Program-made: the position numbers and the translations under genes
Assembly (NCBI RefSeq): GCF_025717065.2
Contig: NZ_JAOVZO020000020.1
Location: 62,001 to 126,000, forward strand
From: Tahibacter soli
GTDB lineage: Bacteria; Pseudomonadota; Gammaproteobacteria; Xanthomonadales; Rhodanobacteraceae
Reading direction: 5' to 3'
DNA length: 64,000 nucleotides
The notes under the pieces: model-generated
Seen by the model: only the letters and a program-made list of their open reading frames with translations
Told to the model about the DNA's origin: nothing
Database searches by the model: none
Shown here: positions 45,883-53,981 of the stretch, in pieces
Numbering within the stretch: the first letter of the stretch is position 1
Layout of the letters: the number at the start of each line of letters is the position of its first letter

Positions 45883-46448
45883 GCACGCGACGCAGCCGGC
45901 AGCGAACGAACTACGCAGGTATCCGGCATCTTCCAATACGCCCACTGCCGCCTCATGCACTCGTCAGCGCATCGGGCGCACCCTCGCGTCGTTCGATCGC
46001 AATCCGAATCCCATCACGCGCGACGCCCGTCCTGCGGTGAACAACTCCCTTGAGGACCGCAGCTGCCGCGCGATCGCTTCGTCGCGATCGCCCGCATTCC
46101 TGGCGTAAACCTCCAGACGGAGTTGCTGCCTGTCTGATCTGATACGCGAATCGCCAATCGGGAAAACAAGCGGCAATCGCCGCGGCGAACTATCACTTTC
46201 GCGCGACGTCATAGTTTCCTTTTGCGACGTCTTTACAATTTTATGCGAAGCGCATTAGATAGCCGCGCGCAGACCGCTCGCGCGGGTGAACGGTCGCGTC
46301 AATCGCATCTGCCGACAGGGGGCACGTGCAAGGCGTCGTCGCTGCGTTGCCGCTTCGATTGCGCCGGGCGCGTTCGCCGCCGGCATTGTCGGATCGATCG
46401 CAGCGAACGCCCGAGCGTCCGCTCGCCTTCTCGCACGGGGCATCGATC
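45883..46448. other. Intergenic region before the propeller/pentapeptide operon
   Basis: The region is more A/T-rich than average near 46190-46260. One doubtful minus-strand frame (45964-46212) is present and described separately. No palindromic repeat or transfer RNA was seen. The promoter of the downstream operon must lie here, but no clear box could be chosen. GGGG eight to eleven bases before the ATG at 46449 is the only ribosome-binding-site candidate. Confidence 0.4.
45964..46212 (-). CDS. Doubtful small open reading frame, 82 residues
   Basis: The frame starts with an AAGGA five to nine bases before the ATG at 46212, which is a reasonable ribosome-binding site. The product is polar and Arg/Ser-rich (TSRESDSSPRRLPLVFPIGD) with no recognised domain or membrane part. 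The base composition is lower in GC than the flanks. It may be a decayed gene rather than a working one. Confidence 0.3.
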   Translation of the reverse strand: MTSRESDSSPRRLPLVFPIGDSRIRSDRQQLRLEVYARNAGDRDEAIARQLRSSRELFTAGRASRVMGFGLRSNDARVRPMR

Positions 46449-49400
46449 ATGGACAACGCACACGCTGCGACCGAACGCCATCTTCTGCATTTCCAGACGT
46501 CGCCCGAATTCGCGGGCGACAGCGAACTGACGTTCTACGCCGGCTTCACGCCGCATCGCGTGCATGCGCACACGCCCGCGACGCTCGCCGACGCGCGCAT
46601 CGGCAATCCGCTGCTGCAGCGCCTGCCCGATGCGCAGTTCAGCCACTACGTCGAGATCGACCTGCCGGCCGACGAGGTACAGCTGACATATCTCGCGCAG
46701 CCGATCTTCATCGACGGCACGCGCACCGAGAACTTCCTGTCGCTCGCGGTGCACGTGCCACGCGAAAGCCGGCGCAAGAGCGCGACGCGCGGCTACGCGT
46801 TGCGGCGTGCCGCGGCCGGCAAGCCGCATCCGAAGCTTGCGTGGCTGTTTCGCCACGGCGACGCGGAAAGCATCGCGCAGGCGCTGGCGCAACTGCGCGC
46901 GGGCGAGTTCGAGGTCGATTTCCTCGCCGATCTCGTCACGCCGTTCGACACGGCGTCGACGCTGCTGATGCAGCATCCGGGCCTGATCAATGTCGGCGCC
47001 GGGAGCGGCGCGCCCGCAACGATCCTGGACGACTGCGTCGCGCGCGGGCTGCGCTGGCGCTCGCGGCTCGTCGATGCGATCGAAGACCTGCCCGGCCGCT
47101 GGTCGCGGCGCGTGCCGCTGCTCGACGACGGCAAGCCTGTTGTCGACGACGAAGGCCCCGTGTTCACCGTCGAACTGCACGACCGCGTGGAGCGCACCAT
47201 CGAGGCGCCGCTGACGGCCGCGCTGCGGTACGCCAACCAGCTCGCGGAACTTCAGGACCAGACCTGGCGCGTGCACTACGGTTCGACGACCGACGAGCAC
47301 GACGCCGTGGGCGCCGCGATGCGCGACCCGGCGCCGCGCGGCGGCACGCGCTGGACGCTCCAGGCGCTGTCGCGCATGAACGGCCTGCGCACCCACCGCG
47401 ACGTCGTCTTCGAACCGCCGCGCGACGGCGGCTGGTCGATACACGAAGCGTGGTCGGTCGACGACACGCCGCCGCTGACCGCCGACGTCATCGCCGCGCT
47501 CGCCGCGGGACAGGTGTTCGCGCGCGTGGACGCCGTCGGCGTTGCCGGTGCCTGGGTCGGTACGTTCCCGGCGCAGGCGCTGCGCGACGAGCATCCCGCG
47601 CAGTTCCACGCGCGGCACGAAAGCGACCGTTCCGGCGCCGACTACGCCACCGTGTCGCTGACGCTCGATGCGCTGCGCGAAGACCTGACCGTCGATCTGG
47701 CGCTGACCACGTCGACGTCGGACGATGCGCTGGCAAGCGTCAGCATCGGCGTGCGCGAAGCCGGCGGCGGCGAGCGCATCGTCTTCACCGCGCAGCCGTC
47801 GACGCGCGGCAGGTACGGCAACCTGCGCGTGCGCGTCGTCAACGAATGGCTGCGCTACCTCGGCGCGTACGTCGAGTTCTACGACGCGAACGACCGGCCG
47901 ATCGTGCCGCAGGGCTGGACGTCGAGAATTCCGTTCATCGACGTCCGCGCGATGTTCGACCGCCATCCGACGAAGCGCTACCTCGGCATGCACTCGCCGA
48001 TCGGCACGGTGTTCGGCGTTCCGCTGCCGCCGCTGACCGACACGCTCAATATTCCCGTGCCCGCCGAAGCCGCCTCGGTGCAGTTGTACTGGGGCGGCCT
48101 GGGCACCGGCCGCTTCGACGAAACCGTCTGCGCGGCCGGCATCACCTGCACGTCGGTCATGAACCTGGCCATTCCCGTGATCCTGCTGATGGCCGGCTCG
48201 TCGGAACAGGACAGCCGGTTTCTCAACAACCTGATGCGCGATCCGAGAGTGCGCTACGGCGTCTACGCGGCCGGCGCGGCGCTGATCGGCAGCGGCGGCG
48301 GCTACGTCGGACTGTCGCAGGATCCCGGCCGCGCGGCGCGAACGGTCGCGCTGGCGATCGGGCCGATTCTCGTGCGCAAGGGCGCGCAGAAGCTGGCCAC
48401 CTACCTCGTGCGCAAGGCCGGCGAAGGTTTCGCCCGGCGCGCGATTCCGTTCATCAACTTCGCGTTCGCGGTGTTCGACAAGGCCGTGAATCTCGCGGTG
48501 CTCGGCCAGACGATCGCCGCGGTGGTGCAGTCGCCGTTCTACTACGCGACGCGGCTGACGCGCACGTTCGACCTGCACGTGAACATCCGGCCCGAGTCCA
48601 ACCGCTTCCCCGACATCGCCGACGTGCTGCGCGTGCAGGTGCTGTACGACGCGGGCAACTCGCTGCCGCTGTCGGAAACGCGCTTGCCGTCGACACCGGT
48701 GCCCAGTCCGATCCCCGTGCGTTTCAACGACATCGCCGCCGGCGGCCGGGTGAGGGTGTTCGTTTTCTTCTATGCCGAAAACGGCTGGCAGGCCGCGATG
48801 GGCGCCAGCGCCTGGATGGATGCGCAAGGCCGCGGCGGCAGCAGCGTGCTGGAGATCGACGTCTTCGTCAGGAACGCGCTGATACCGCTGTCGCGCGATT
48901 CGGTCTATCGCCATCGCCGCGCGCTGTCGTTCGAAGGCGGAAATTATTTGTGGAAAGATAGACCCGCACCCACGGCGACGATCGGCAATGACGCCGCGCT
49001 GCTGGGGCTCGTCGGCATCACCGTGGCGGACTCGCCGGGAATGCTGGCATACGCCTGGCGGGCGAGCGGCCTGAACCTGCCGCGCGACCGGCCCGGCGCG
49101 CCGACGAACGAGCCGATGTACGCGATACGCACCGTCTCGATGCTGGCCGACGTCGATGCGCGGCGCGCGCTGGTGCCGGTCGGCTTCGCTCGGCAGTGCG
49201 GCGTCGCCTACGACGTCGGCTCGGCCGACGACGGCAGCGGCGCCAACTTCTGGCTCGATCCGTCGCGCGGCGAATTCGACCCCGACACCAACCTCGCCGG
49301 CGGCGTGCATCTGCGCCGCATCGCGCTGTCGCTGACCGGCACGCCGCGCTTCGAACCGGGGTCGAACCAGAGCTGGGGACGGTTTCCGGCGCAGATCGAC

Positions 49401-50054
49401 AGCTTCATCGTGCACCCGCAAGGCTATGTCGCGGCGGTCAGCACGGCGCAGTCGAAGCTGTACGTGCTGGCGCTTCCCACGCAGCCGGGCGACGACACGG
49501 CGGCGCGCATGGCGAGCCTGTACAGCGGCGACAGCGGCAACACCGACGACGACGCGGCGCTCGACGGTAGTCCCCGCATCGGCCTGATGTCGCAGCCGCG
49601 CGCGATCGCCGTCGCGCTCGACGGACGCCTGCTCGTGCTCGAAGACAGCAACCGCCGCGTCCAGAGTTTCGACCTGTCGGGCAATCCCGTGCCCTACTTC
49701 CGGCAGGAAGGCTCGGCCGAAAAATCGCCGGTACTCGCGCTGCGCGACGACGGCGCGTCGGCGACGACGTACGTCGACCTGTCGGTGGAAGCGCGCGGTT
49801 ACCTGTTCGTGCTCGCGCGCACCGGCGCGGGCAACCGTCCGGATCACTATCGCGTCGACATCTACGAGCCCGACGGCACGTTTCTCGTCAGCACGCCGCG
49901 CGTGGTGGCGGACAAGATCGCCGTCGACCTGGAGCGCGGCCTGTATACCCTGAACTGGGAAACGTTCGCCGGCGCCGACGAACGCATCGAGCCGTCGGTA
50001 AGCCTGTGGGTCGCGCCGACACCGCCGCCGAGCGGCGACGGAGACGGCGCATGA
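46449..50054 (+). CDS. Unknown 1201-residue protein with hydrophobic core and C-terminal propeller repeats
   Basis: I do not recognise the family over most of its length. There is no signal peptide. The first ~500 residues are polar with beta-rich stretches. Around residues 560-710 there are hydrophobic or amphipathic segments (SVMNLAIPVILLMAG, VYAAGAALIGSGGGYVGL, FINFAFAVFDKAVNLAVLG) that could enter a membrane. The last ~300 residues contain NHL-like propeller blades, e.g. QPRAIAVALDGRLLVLEDSN and IDSFIVHPQGYVAAV. A four-base overlap couples it to a pentapeptide-repeat gene, so the two proteins probably act together. A membrane-active or scaffold role is possible but unproved. Confidence 0.75.
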   Translation: MDNAHAATERHLLHFQTSPEFAGDSELTFYAGFTPHRVHAHTPATLADARIGNPLLQRLPDAQFSHYVEIDLPADEVQLTYLAQPIFIDGTRTENFLSLAVHVPRESRRKSATRGYALRRAAAGKPHPKLAWLFRHGDAESIAQALAQLRAGEFEVDFLADLVTPFDTASTLLMQHPGLINVGAGSGAPATILDDCVARGLRWRSRLVDAIEDLPGRWSRRVPLLDDGKPVVDDEGPVFTVELHDRVERTIEAPLTAALRYANQLAELQDQTWRVHYGSTTDEHDAVGAAMRDPAPRGGTRWTLQALSRMNGLRTHRDVVFEPPRDGGWSIHEAWSVDDTPPLTADVIAALAAGQVFARVDAVGVAGAWVGTFPAQALRDEHPAQFHARHESDRSGADYATVSLTLDALREDLTVDLALTTSTSDDALASVSIGVREAGGGERIVFTAQPSTRGRYGNLRVRVVNEWLRYLGAYVEFYDANDRPIVPQGWTSRIPFIDVRAMFDRHPTKRYLGMHSPIGTVFGVPLPPLTDTLNIPVPAEAASVQLYWGGLGTGRFDETVCAAGITCTSVMNLAIPVILLMAGSSEQDSRFLNNLMRDPRVRYGVYAAGAALIGSGGGYVGLSQDPGRAARTVALAIGPILVRKGAQKLATYLVRKAGEGFARRAIPFINFAFAVFDKAVNLAVLGQTIAAVVQSPFYYATRLTRTFDLHVNIRPESNRFPDIADVLRVQVLYDAGNSLPLSETRLPSTPVPSPIPVRFNDIAAGGRVRVFVFFYAENGWQAAMGASAWMDAQGRGGSSVLEIDVFVRNALIPLSRDSVYRHRRALSFEGGNYLWKDRPAPTATIGNDAALLGLVGITVADSPGMLAYAWRASGLNLPRDRPGAPTNEPMYAIRTVSMLADVDARRALVPVGFARQCGVAYDVGSADDGSGANFWLDPSRGEFDPDTNLAGGVHLRRIALSLTGTPRFEPGSNQSWGRFPAQIDSFIVHPQGYVAAVSTAQSKLYVLALPTQPGDDTAARMASLYSGDSGNTDDDAALDGSPRIGLMSQPRAIAVALDGRLLVLEDSNRRVQSFDLSGNPVPYFRQEGSAEKSPVLALRDDGASATTYVDLSVEARGYLFVLARTGAGNRPDHYRVDIYEPDGTFLVSTPRVVADKIAVDLERGLYTLNWETFAGADERIEPSVSLWVAPTPPPSGDGDGA

Positions 50055-51805
50055 GGCGTTTCGAGGGCAAGTACGGCGCCGGCACGCAGGTTGTGTTCAT
50101 GATCGAGTACGACCTCGAAAAACACCTCGTGTACGTGCACGACCACCACACGACGCACGTCATTTCGCCGGGCAATACCGTCGCCGTGCCGGGCGGCGAC
50201 TTCTATCTCTACGCGCTGGTGCACGGCCTGCTCGGCGATCCGTCGGCGCAGGTCGGCTCGCTGCTGGACAACCGCGAAACCGGCATGGAGGTGTTGCAGG
50301 TCATCACGCCGGGCGTCACGCAAATGCAGCGGACGCGGCGCTGCGATTCGGCGGACTTCTCGCCGTTCCGCGGCTTCGCCGTCGACCTGACCGATGCCGA
50401 CCTCTCGGGCGTCGTATTCGGCGCCGTCGACTTCAGGCTCGCGATCGTGCGGCGAACGCGGTTCCACTTCGCGGCGATCCAGCACTGCACGTTCGGCCCG
50501 CGGCAGCTCACGGGCCTGGACCTGCGCCACGCGATGCTCGAAAAGGCGAACCTGCGCGCGTTCGACCTCACCGGCACGCTGCTCGACGGCGCGGCGCTGC
50601 TGCAGACGAACCTCACCGAAGCGACACTCGAACGCGCCTCGCTGCGCGGCGCGCAGCTCGACGAGGCCATCTTCGACCGCGCAAACGCCGCCGGCGCGGC
50701 GTTCGACGGCGCGCTCGGCGTTGCGCTGAGCTTTGCCGGCGCGACGCTGACCAATGCGACCTTCGAACGCGCGCGACTGGGCCAGCCGGAATTCGCCGGC
50801 GCGACATTGGCCGGCGCGTCGTTCAAGGACGCGCTGCTCGGCGCGGCGCGCTTCGCGGCGAAGCCGCAAGGCCCCGGCGCGGCCGACCTCACCGGCGTCG
50901 ACTTCGACAACGCCGACCTGATGGCGGCGGACTTCACGGGCGCCGACCTGACCGTGTGCAAGATGCCGGCGCGACCGCCGCGGTTCGGACGAACCGTCGA
51001 GCGCCGCACGCGCTTCGTGCGCGCGAAGCTGACGTCCCGGTTTCTCGGCAACGACTGGTCGTTCATCGACGCCACCGACGCGGCGATCGACATCGATGCG
51101 TCGATCGAAAGCGCGCGGTTGAGGGCCGAGGAGGCGATCCTGCCGAAGATCGTGTTCGCCGGGCGCAACCTGAAGGGTGCCGATTTCACGCGCGCGAAAA
51201 TGCAGGAAGCCCGCTTCGGCGGCTGCGTACTGGTCGAGACGTCGTTCGACGACGCCATGCTCGAGGGCGCCGACTTCACCGGCGCGAACCTGGAAGACGC
51301 GAATTTCAATAATGCAAAACTGCCGTCGTCCGTATTCGCCGAAGCGTGGCTGTACGGCGCGACGTTCGATCACGCATTGCTGCTGAATACCAACTTCTCG
51401 TCGGCGATGCTCGTACAGGTGGATTTCCGCAACATCGTAGGCAACGCGCTCGCGGGCGTGAACTTCGCGCGCGCCTGCCTCGTGTCGGCCGATTTTCGCA
51501 ACGTCAACGCATCTCCCGCAGGCGCGACGCGAACGACGTTCTCGGTCGCATGCCTCGCCGGCGCCGACTTCAGCGCCGCGTTGCTCGGCAACGTGATACT
51601 GACCGGCGCGCAGCTGTCGTCGGCCAACGGCTCGATCGTGGTCTCGCATACGTGGAGACCGAACGGCAGAACCATCTACTACACGCCGACGATACTGCCG
51701 CCCGCCAGGACGGGCTCCGACACGACGTGCCCCGACGGCGGTCGCGGTCCGTGTTCGATCGAACGCCTCAGGTCGGTGCCCGTGCCGGACGCGTGGCGTC
51801 CGTAG
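50051..51805 (+). CDS. Pentapeptide-repeat protein
   Basis: The 584-residue product has a non-repeat N-terminal domain of about 100 residues (FEGKYGAGTQVVFMIEYDLEKH), then two blocks of A(D/N)LXX pentapeptide repeats (about 115-315 and 375-535), e.g. ADFTGADLTVCKM and GADFTGANLEDANFNNAKL. These form a right-handed quadrilateral beta-helix. The long block with a break near 320-375 is larger than that of Qnr/MfpA topoisomerase guards. Translation is coupled to the 1201-residue protein upstream. A structural or binding role is more likely than enzymatic activity. Confidence 0.85.
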   Translation: MRRFEGKYGAGTQVVFMIEYDLEKHLVYVHDHHTTHVISPGNTVAVPGGDFYLYALVHGLLGDPSAQVGSLLDNRETGMEVLQVITPGVTQMQRTRRCDSADFSPFRGFAVDLTDADLSGVVFGAVDFRLAIVRRTRFHFAAIQHCTFGPRQLTGLDLRHAMLEKANLRAFDLTGTLLDGAALLQTNLTEATLERASLRGAQLDEAIFDRANAAGAAFDGALGVALSFAGATLTNATFERARLGQPEFAGATLAGASFKDALLGAARFAAKPQGPGAADLTGVDFDNADLMAADFTGADLTVCKMPARPPRFGRTVERRTRFVRAKLTSRFLGNDWSFIDATDAAIDIDASIESARLRAEEAILPKIVFAGRNLKGADFTRAKMQEARFGGCVLVETSFDDAMLEGADFTGANLEDANFNNAKLPSSVFAEAWLYGATFDHALLLNTNFSSAMLVQVDFRNIVGNALAGVNFARACLVSADFRNVNASPAGATRTTFSVACLAGADFSAALLGNVILTGAQLSSANGSIVVSHTWRPNGRTIYYTPTILPPARTGSDTTCPDGGRGPCSIERLRSVPVPDAWRP

Positions 51806-51819
51806 CGCGAGCGGCTAAC

Positions 51820-51924
51820 ATGAATCGATGTATGCGCACGCCGCTTGAGGCATGGAAAGAAGAACACGTCGTGCAGCCGCATCGGCTCACCGATCGGCTG
51901 CAGCCGCTTGAGGCCACTGCATGA
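51820..51924 (+). CDS. Possible 34-residue coupled peptide ORF
   Basis: A frame of 34 codons starts at ATG 51820 (MNRCMRTPLEAWKEEH) and ends at 51924, overlapping the next start by four bases (ATGA). There is no Shine-Dalgarno sequence. It may only provide translational coupling for the downstream gene, or be chance. Confidence 0.25.
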   Translation: MNRCMRTPLEAWKEEHVVQPHRLTDRLQPLEATA

Positions 51925-52514
51925 AACCCTTGTGGCGAATAGACAAGGAAACATCGGGTTCCGGCGTGACACGATGGATCGTCGCAGGCGCGGACGATGC
52001 GCGCGCCTCGTTCGACCAGGTCCTCGGCCTGCTCGAAGGCGATGCCGGTTTCGTCGACGCCTGGAGCGAAGCGTTGATCGCCTGCCCGATGCAAGCTTAT
52101 TGCTGGGAATGCCCGCCGTTCCAAGCGACGACGATGAGCCGGCCGTTCGAATGCGTGCTCGTCGAAAGCCCGCTGCTGGAACGCGCCGAACCGGACCCCG
52201 CGCCGTTCGCCGAATACTTTCGCGCCGACCGGGAGGTCGTCGTATTCGCGAGCCTCGGCAAGGACGCGACGCTGATCGCGCCGTGTCCGCGCAACGGGCG
52301 CGACTTCGCGCATCTGGGCCGGTTCATGCGCAACGCCGACACGGCGCAAAGACGCGCGCTGTGGCGACAGGTCGGCATCAGCGCGCGCCGCGCTGTCGGG
52401 CGCGAACCGATCTGGCTCAGCACGGCGGGACTCGGCGTGTCTTGGCTACATGTCCGGCTCGATACGCGGCCGAAGTATTACCGGTATGCGCCGTATCGGA
52501 TGGCGTTGCTGTAA
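51921..52514 (+). CDS. DUF6940-like protein
   Basis: The 197-residue product looks like the DUF6940 family, based on recall of its pattern: EYFRADREVVVFASLGKDATLIAPCPR, a middle FAHLGRFMRNA, and a final WLSTAGLGVSWLHVRLDTRPKYYRY. The function is unknown. There is no signal peptide or membrane segment. It follows the pentapeptide-repeat gene by about 115 bases on the same strand, so it may belong to the same accessory operon. The start at 51921 begins MKPLWRID. Confidence 0.7.
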   Translation: MKPLWRIDKETSGSGVTRWIVAGADDARASFDQVLGLLEGDAGFVDAWSEALIACPMQAYCWECPPFQATTMSRPFECVLVESPLLERAEPDPAPFAEYFRADREVVVFASLGKDATLIAPCPRNGRDFAHLGRFMRNADTAQRRALWRQVGISARRAVGREPIWLSTAGLGVSWLHVRLDTRPKYYRYAPYRMALL

Positions 52515-52613
52515 GTGTCGGGGCGATAATCATTGCGAGATCACGCCCAATTCGCTCTTCCTTGAAGCAACGGTGCGAAATGTGGACGTTGGGACAACCA
52601 AGGAGCGGAATCG

Positions 52614-52882
52614 ATGACTCTCAAGGCATCGACCGATCTACTGAGAGGCAGGCGGATGCGATGAAGAAGGTTGTAGGACGCGGCGGATTTACAACTTGCG
52701 GGAAGTTCGTTCGCGCTGCCGCGAGCGAGCACATCGACGAAGAACTGACCGGCGATCTTGGAGAGGCAGAAGCGTTTCGCGCGGCCTGGGAAGAAGGGAT
52801 TAGCAGCGGCCCGGCACGCGAAGTCGACTTTGAAGCGTTGAAAGCTGCGGGTCGGAATATTCTGAAAGCAGCCCGCGCCTGA
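52614..52882 (+). pseudogene. Frameshifted ParD-like antitoxin remnant
   Basis: An AAGGAG site precedes ATG 52614, which reads MTLKASTDLL and stops after 16 codons (TGA 52662-52664). The overlapping frame continues QADAMKKVVGRGGFTT-FVR and EAFRAAWEEGISSGPAREVDFEALKA, a typical ParD body and C-terminus. Joining the two frames near 52640 restores a ParD-length protein, so a single-base shift has broken the gene. No ParE-type toxin gene is adjacent, so this is an orphan relic. A shorter product from ATG 52661 (73 residues) could still be made. Confidence 0.65.
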
Positions 52883-52972
52883 CCAGATCGGAGAACATCT
52901 CGAAGACGGCAGGCGCGGATTGCATTCGAAAGAGCGGAAGCCTCGACGCGCGAGGCTTCCGCGGTAGTGGCG

Positions 52973-53182
52973 TCAGGCGCGGGTCATGACGAGGCGGCCG
53001 CGGGTGATGAGGATGACGACGAGATCGTTCGATTCGAAGCCGGCGTTCGACAGCCAGTCGCCGCGCAAGCGGATGTACGGGACAAGGCGTTCGGTGAAAC
53101 CGCCGTTGGTGGAATAACGTGACGTACCGATGCGGATGCGCTTTGTGGAGGATGCGGAAGATTTATGCTTTGGCTTGGCCAT
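52973..53182 (-). CDS. SymE-like toxin
   Basis: The 69-residue basic protein contains the SymE core: VPYIRLRGDWLSNAGFESNDLVVILITRGRLVMT. SymE family proteins have a fold related to AbrB-type antitoxins. In E. coli SymE was described as an SOS-induced RNA-cleaving or nucleoid-affecting toxin controlled by the antisense RNA SymR. An antisense RNA here would be expected on the plus strand near 53160-53260, but no promoter is obvious. AGGTGG before the ATG at 53182 serves as a ribosome-binding site. It lies in a patch rich in repeats and mobile DNA. Confidence 0.7.
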   Translation of the reverse strand: MAKPKHKSSASSTKRIRIGTSRYSTNGGFTERLVPYIRLRGDWLSNAGFESNDLVVILITRGRLVMTRA

Positions 53183-53457
53183 GATCCACCTGTATGCAGT
53201 GGGTTGTGGTTAGCGAACGGCGTGGGTGCAACCGCGCCGTTCGCGCTTTGGCCCTTGAGCGATTGGTCGCTGCGGGCGACCTTTCAGAGAGCACCGCGCG
53301 GAAGGCCGTCAAGGATTCGGTTCTATCGAACTTGCGCAGTCCTTGACGGCCTGAGCACGGTGCTAGGCTGAGACGACCGCAGCGAGCTTTGTATTGCGTT
53401 CGAAGCTGCGAGCTTTGGCTTCTCGCCGGACGAAACGACAACGAAGACCGAAGCGTC

Positions 53458-53503
53458 GCCCCCTCACCCAACCCTCTCCCCCAAGCGGAGCTTGGGGAGA
53501 GGG
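53458..53503. repeat. Half CCCTCTCCCCC element, copy C
   Basis: This is a single hairpin with CCCTCTCCCC/GGGGAGAGGG arms preceded by GCCCCCTCACCC. It equals the right half of the paired elements at 9137-9273 and 31940-32076. The left half is missing. Confidence 0.8.
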
Positions 53504-53550
53504 CTTTGCGCGGCGCAACCCGGCGTCTACGTGTTTACTTTGCGCAAAAA

Positions 53551-53580
53551 GCTGGATACCGGCCTTCGCCGGTATGACGG
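53551..53580. repeat. REP-like palindrome 5' of structured element copy 3
   Basis: GCTGGATACCGGC-CTTC-GCCGGTATGACGG is a hairpin of the family seen at 1033 and 40394. It lies about 60 bases before structured element copy 3. Confidence 0.75.
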
Positions 53581-53604
53581 CTCTGTAGAAGCGCCGCGCT
53601 TCGG

Positions 53605-53646
53605 CCGTCACCGTCACCGTCACCGTCACCGTCGCCGTTGCCGTTG
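53605..53646 (+). repeat. Seven tandem CCGTYR hexamers
   Basis: The run consists of four CCGTCA, one CCGTCG and two CCGTTG units. Two CCGTTG units also sit at the same place in element copy 2, and one degenerate unit in copy 1. The number therefore differs between copies, suggesting slippage at the 5' edge of the element. Confidence 0.85.
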
Positions 53647-53957
53647 CTTCTGGCGGCAGGAAGCCGCCCGCTCTACCCGGGGCCCCGTCGGTCGCGGCGA
53701 GATTGCGGAGGATCAGCCCGCGCAGCGGGTGGGCGCAGGGATGTGCGCAGTTCGTTGACGGGCCATGGATGGCCCATCAACGAACCCCGGAGCAAGCTCG
53801 CGAAGTTTGCGGGCATGGATGCCCGCAAACCGCGGCCGTCGGGGTGTCCTTGGAGAGTGCAGAGAGGGATTGGACAAGCAATCCCTCTCTGCTCGCTCGC
53901 GGCAGCGAGCGAAACGCTTTGTTTAAAGCCGGGCGGAAACTACAAAGCGGCAATCAA
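53643..53957 (+). repeat. Structured CsrB/RsmZ-like repeat element, copy 3
   Basis: Order and loops match copies 1 and 2. GGCGGC-AGGAA-GCCGCC is first. The second hairpin has GCGC arms around AGGGATGT. The third has outer GTTCGTTGA/TCAACGAAC and inner GGGCC-ATGGAT-GGCCC. The fourth is a 10-bp stem GTTTGCGGGC-ATGGAT-GCCCGCAAAC. Next is a 14-bp stem GCAGAGAGGGATTG/CAATCCCTCTCTGC, then TCGCTCGC-GGCA-GCGAGCGA, then CGCTTTGT/ACAAAGCG. The helix enclosing hairpins 2 and 3 is GCGAG...TTGC with GCAA...CTCGC. Several stems differ in both arms from the other copies. The REP that follows it is split by an IS30-family element. Confidence 0.72.
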
Positions 53958-53981
53958 AAGCGCAATCAAAAGCTGGATCCC

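Larger units (their letters stand above)
53183..53981. other. Repeat-rich region upstream of the IS element
   Basis: No protein gene is supported. From left to right it contains a half copy of the CCCTCTCCCCC element (53458-53503), a REP palindrome (53551-53580), a run of seven CCGTYR hexamers (53605-53646), structured element copy 3 (53643-53957) and the left half of a REP that the IS30 element has split (53972-53981). Confidence 0.75.

Noticed and set aside
46299-49847. A 1182-codon minus-strand frame opposite the 1201-residue protein
   Set aside because: The composition is Arg/Ala/Val/His-rich without domains, while the plus strand overlaps the pentapeptide gene in a coupled arrangement and has propeller repeats.
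50051-51805. The pentapeptide-repeat protein as a Qnr-like topoisomerase guard
   Set aside because: It is far longer, has an extra N-terminal domain and a break in the helix, and is coupled to a large unknown protein rather than standing alone.
53605-53646. The tandem hexamers as a CRISPR array
   Set aside because: Units are six bases long with no spacers, and no cas gene is in the window.
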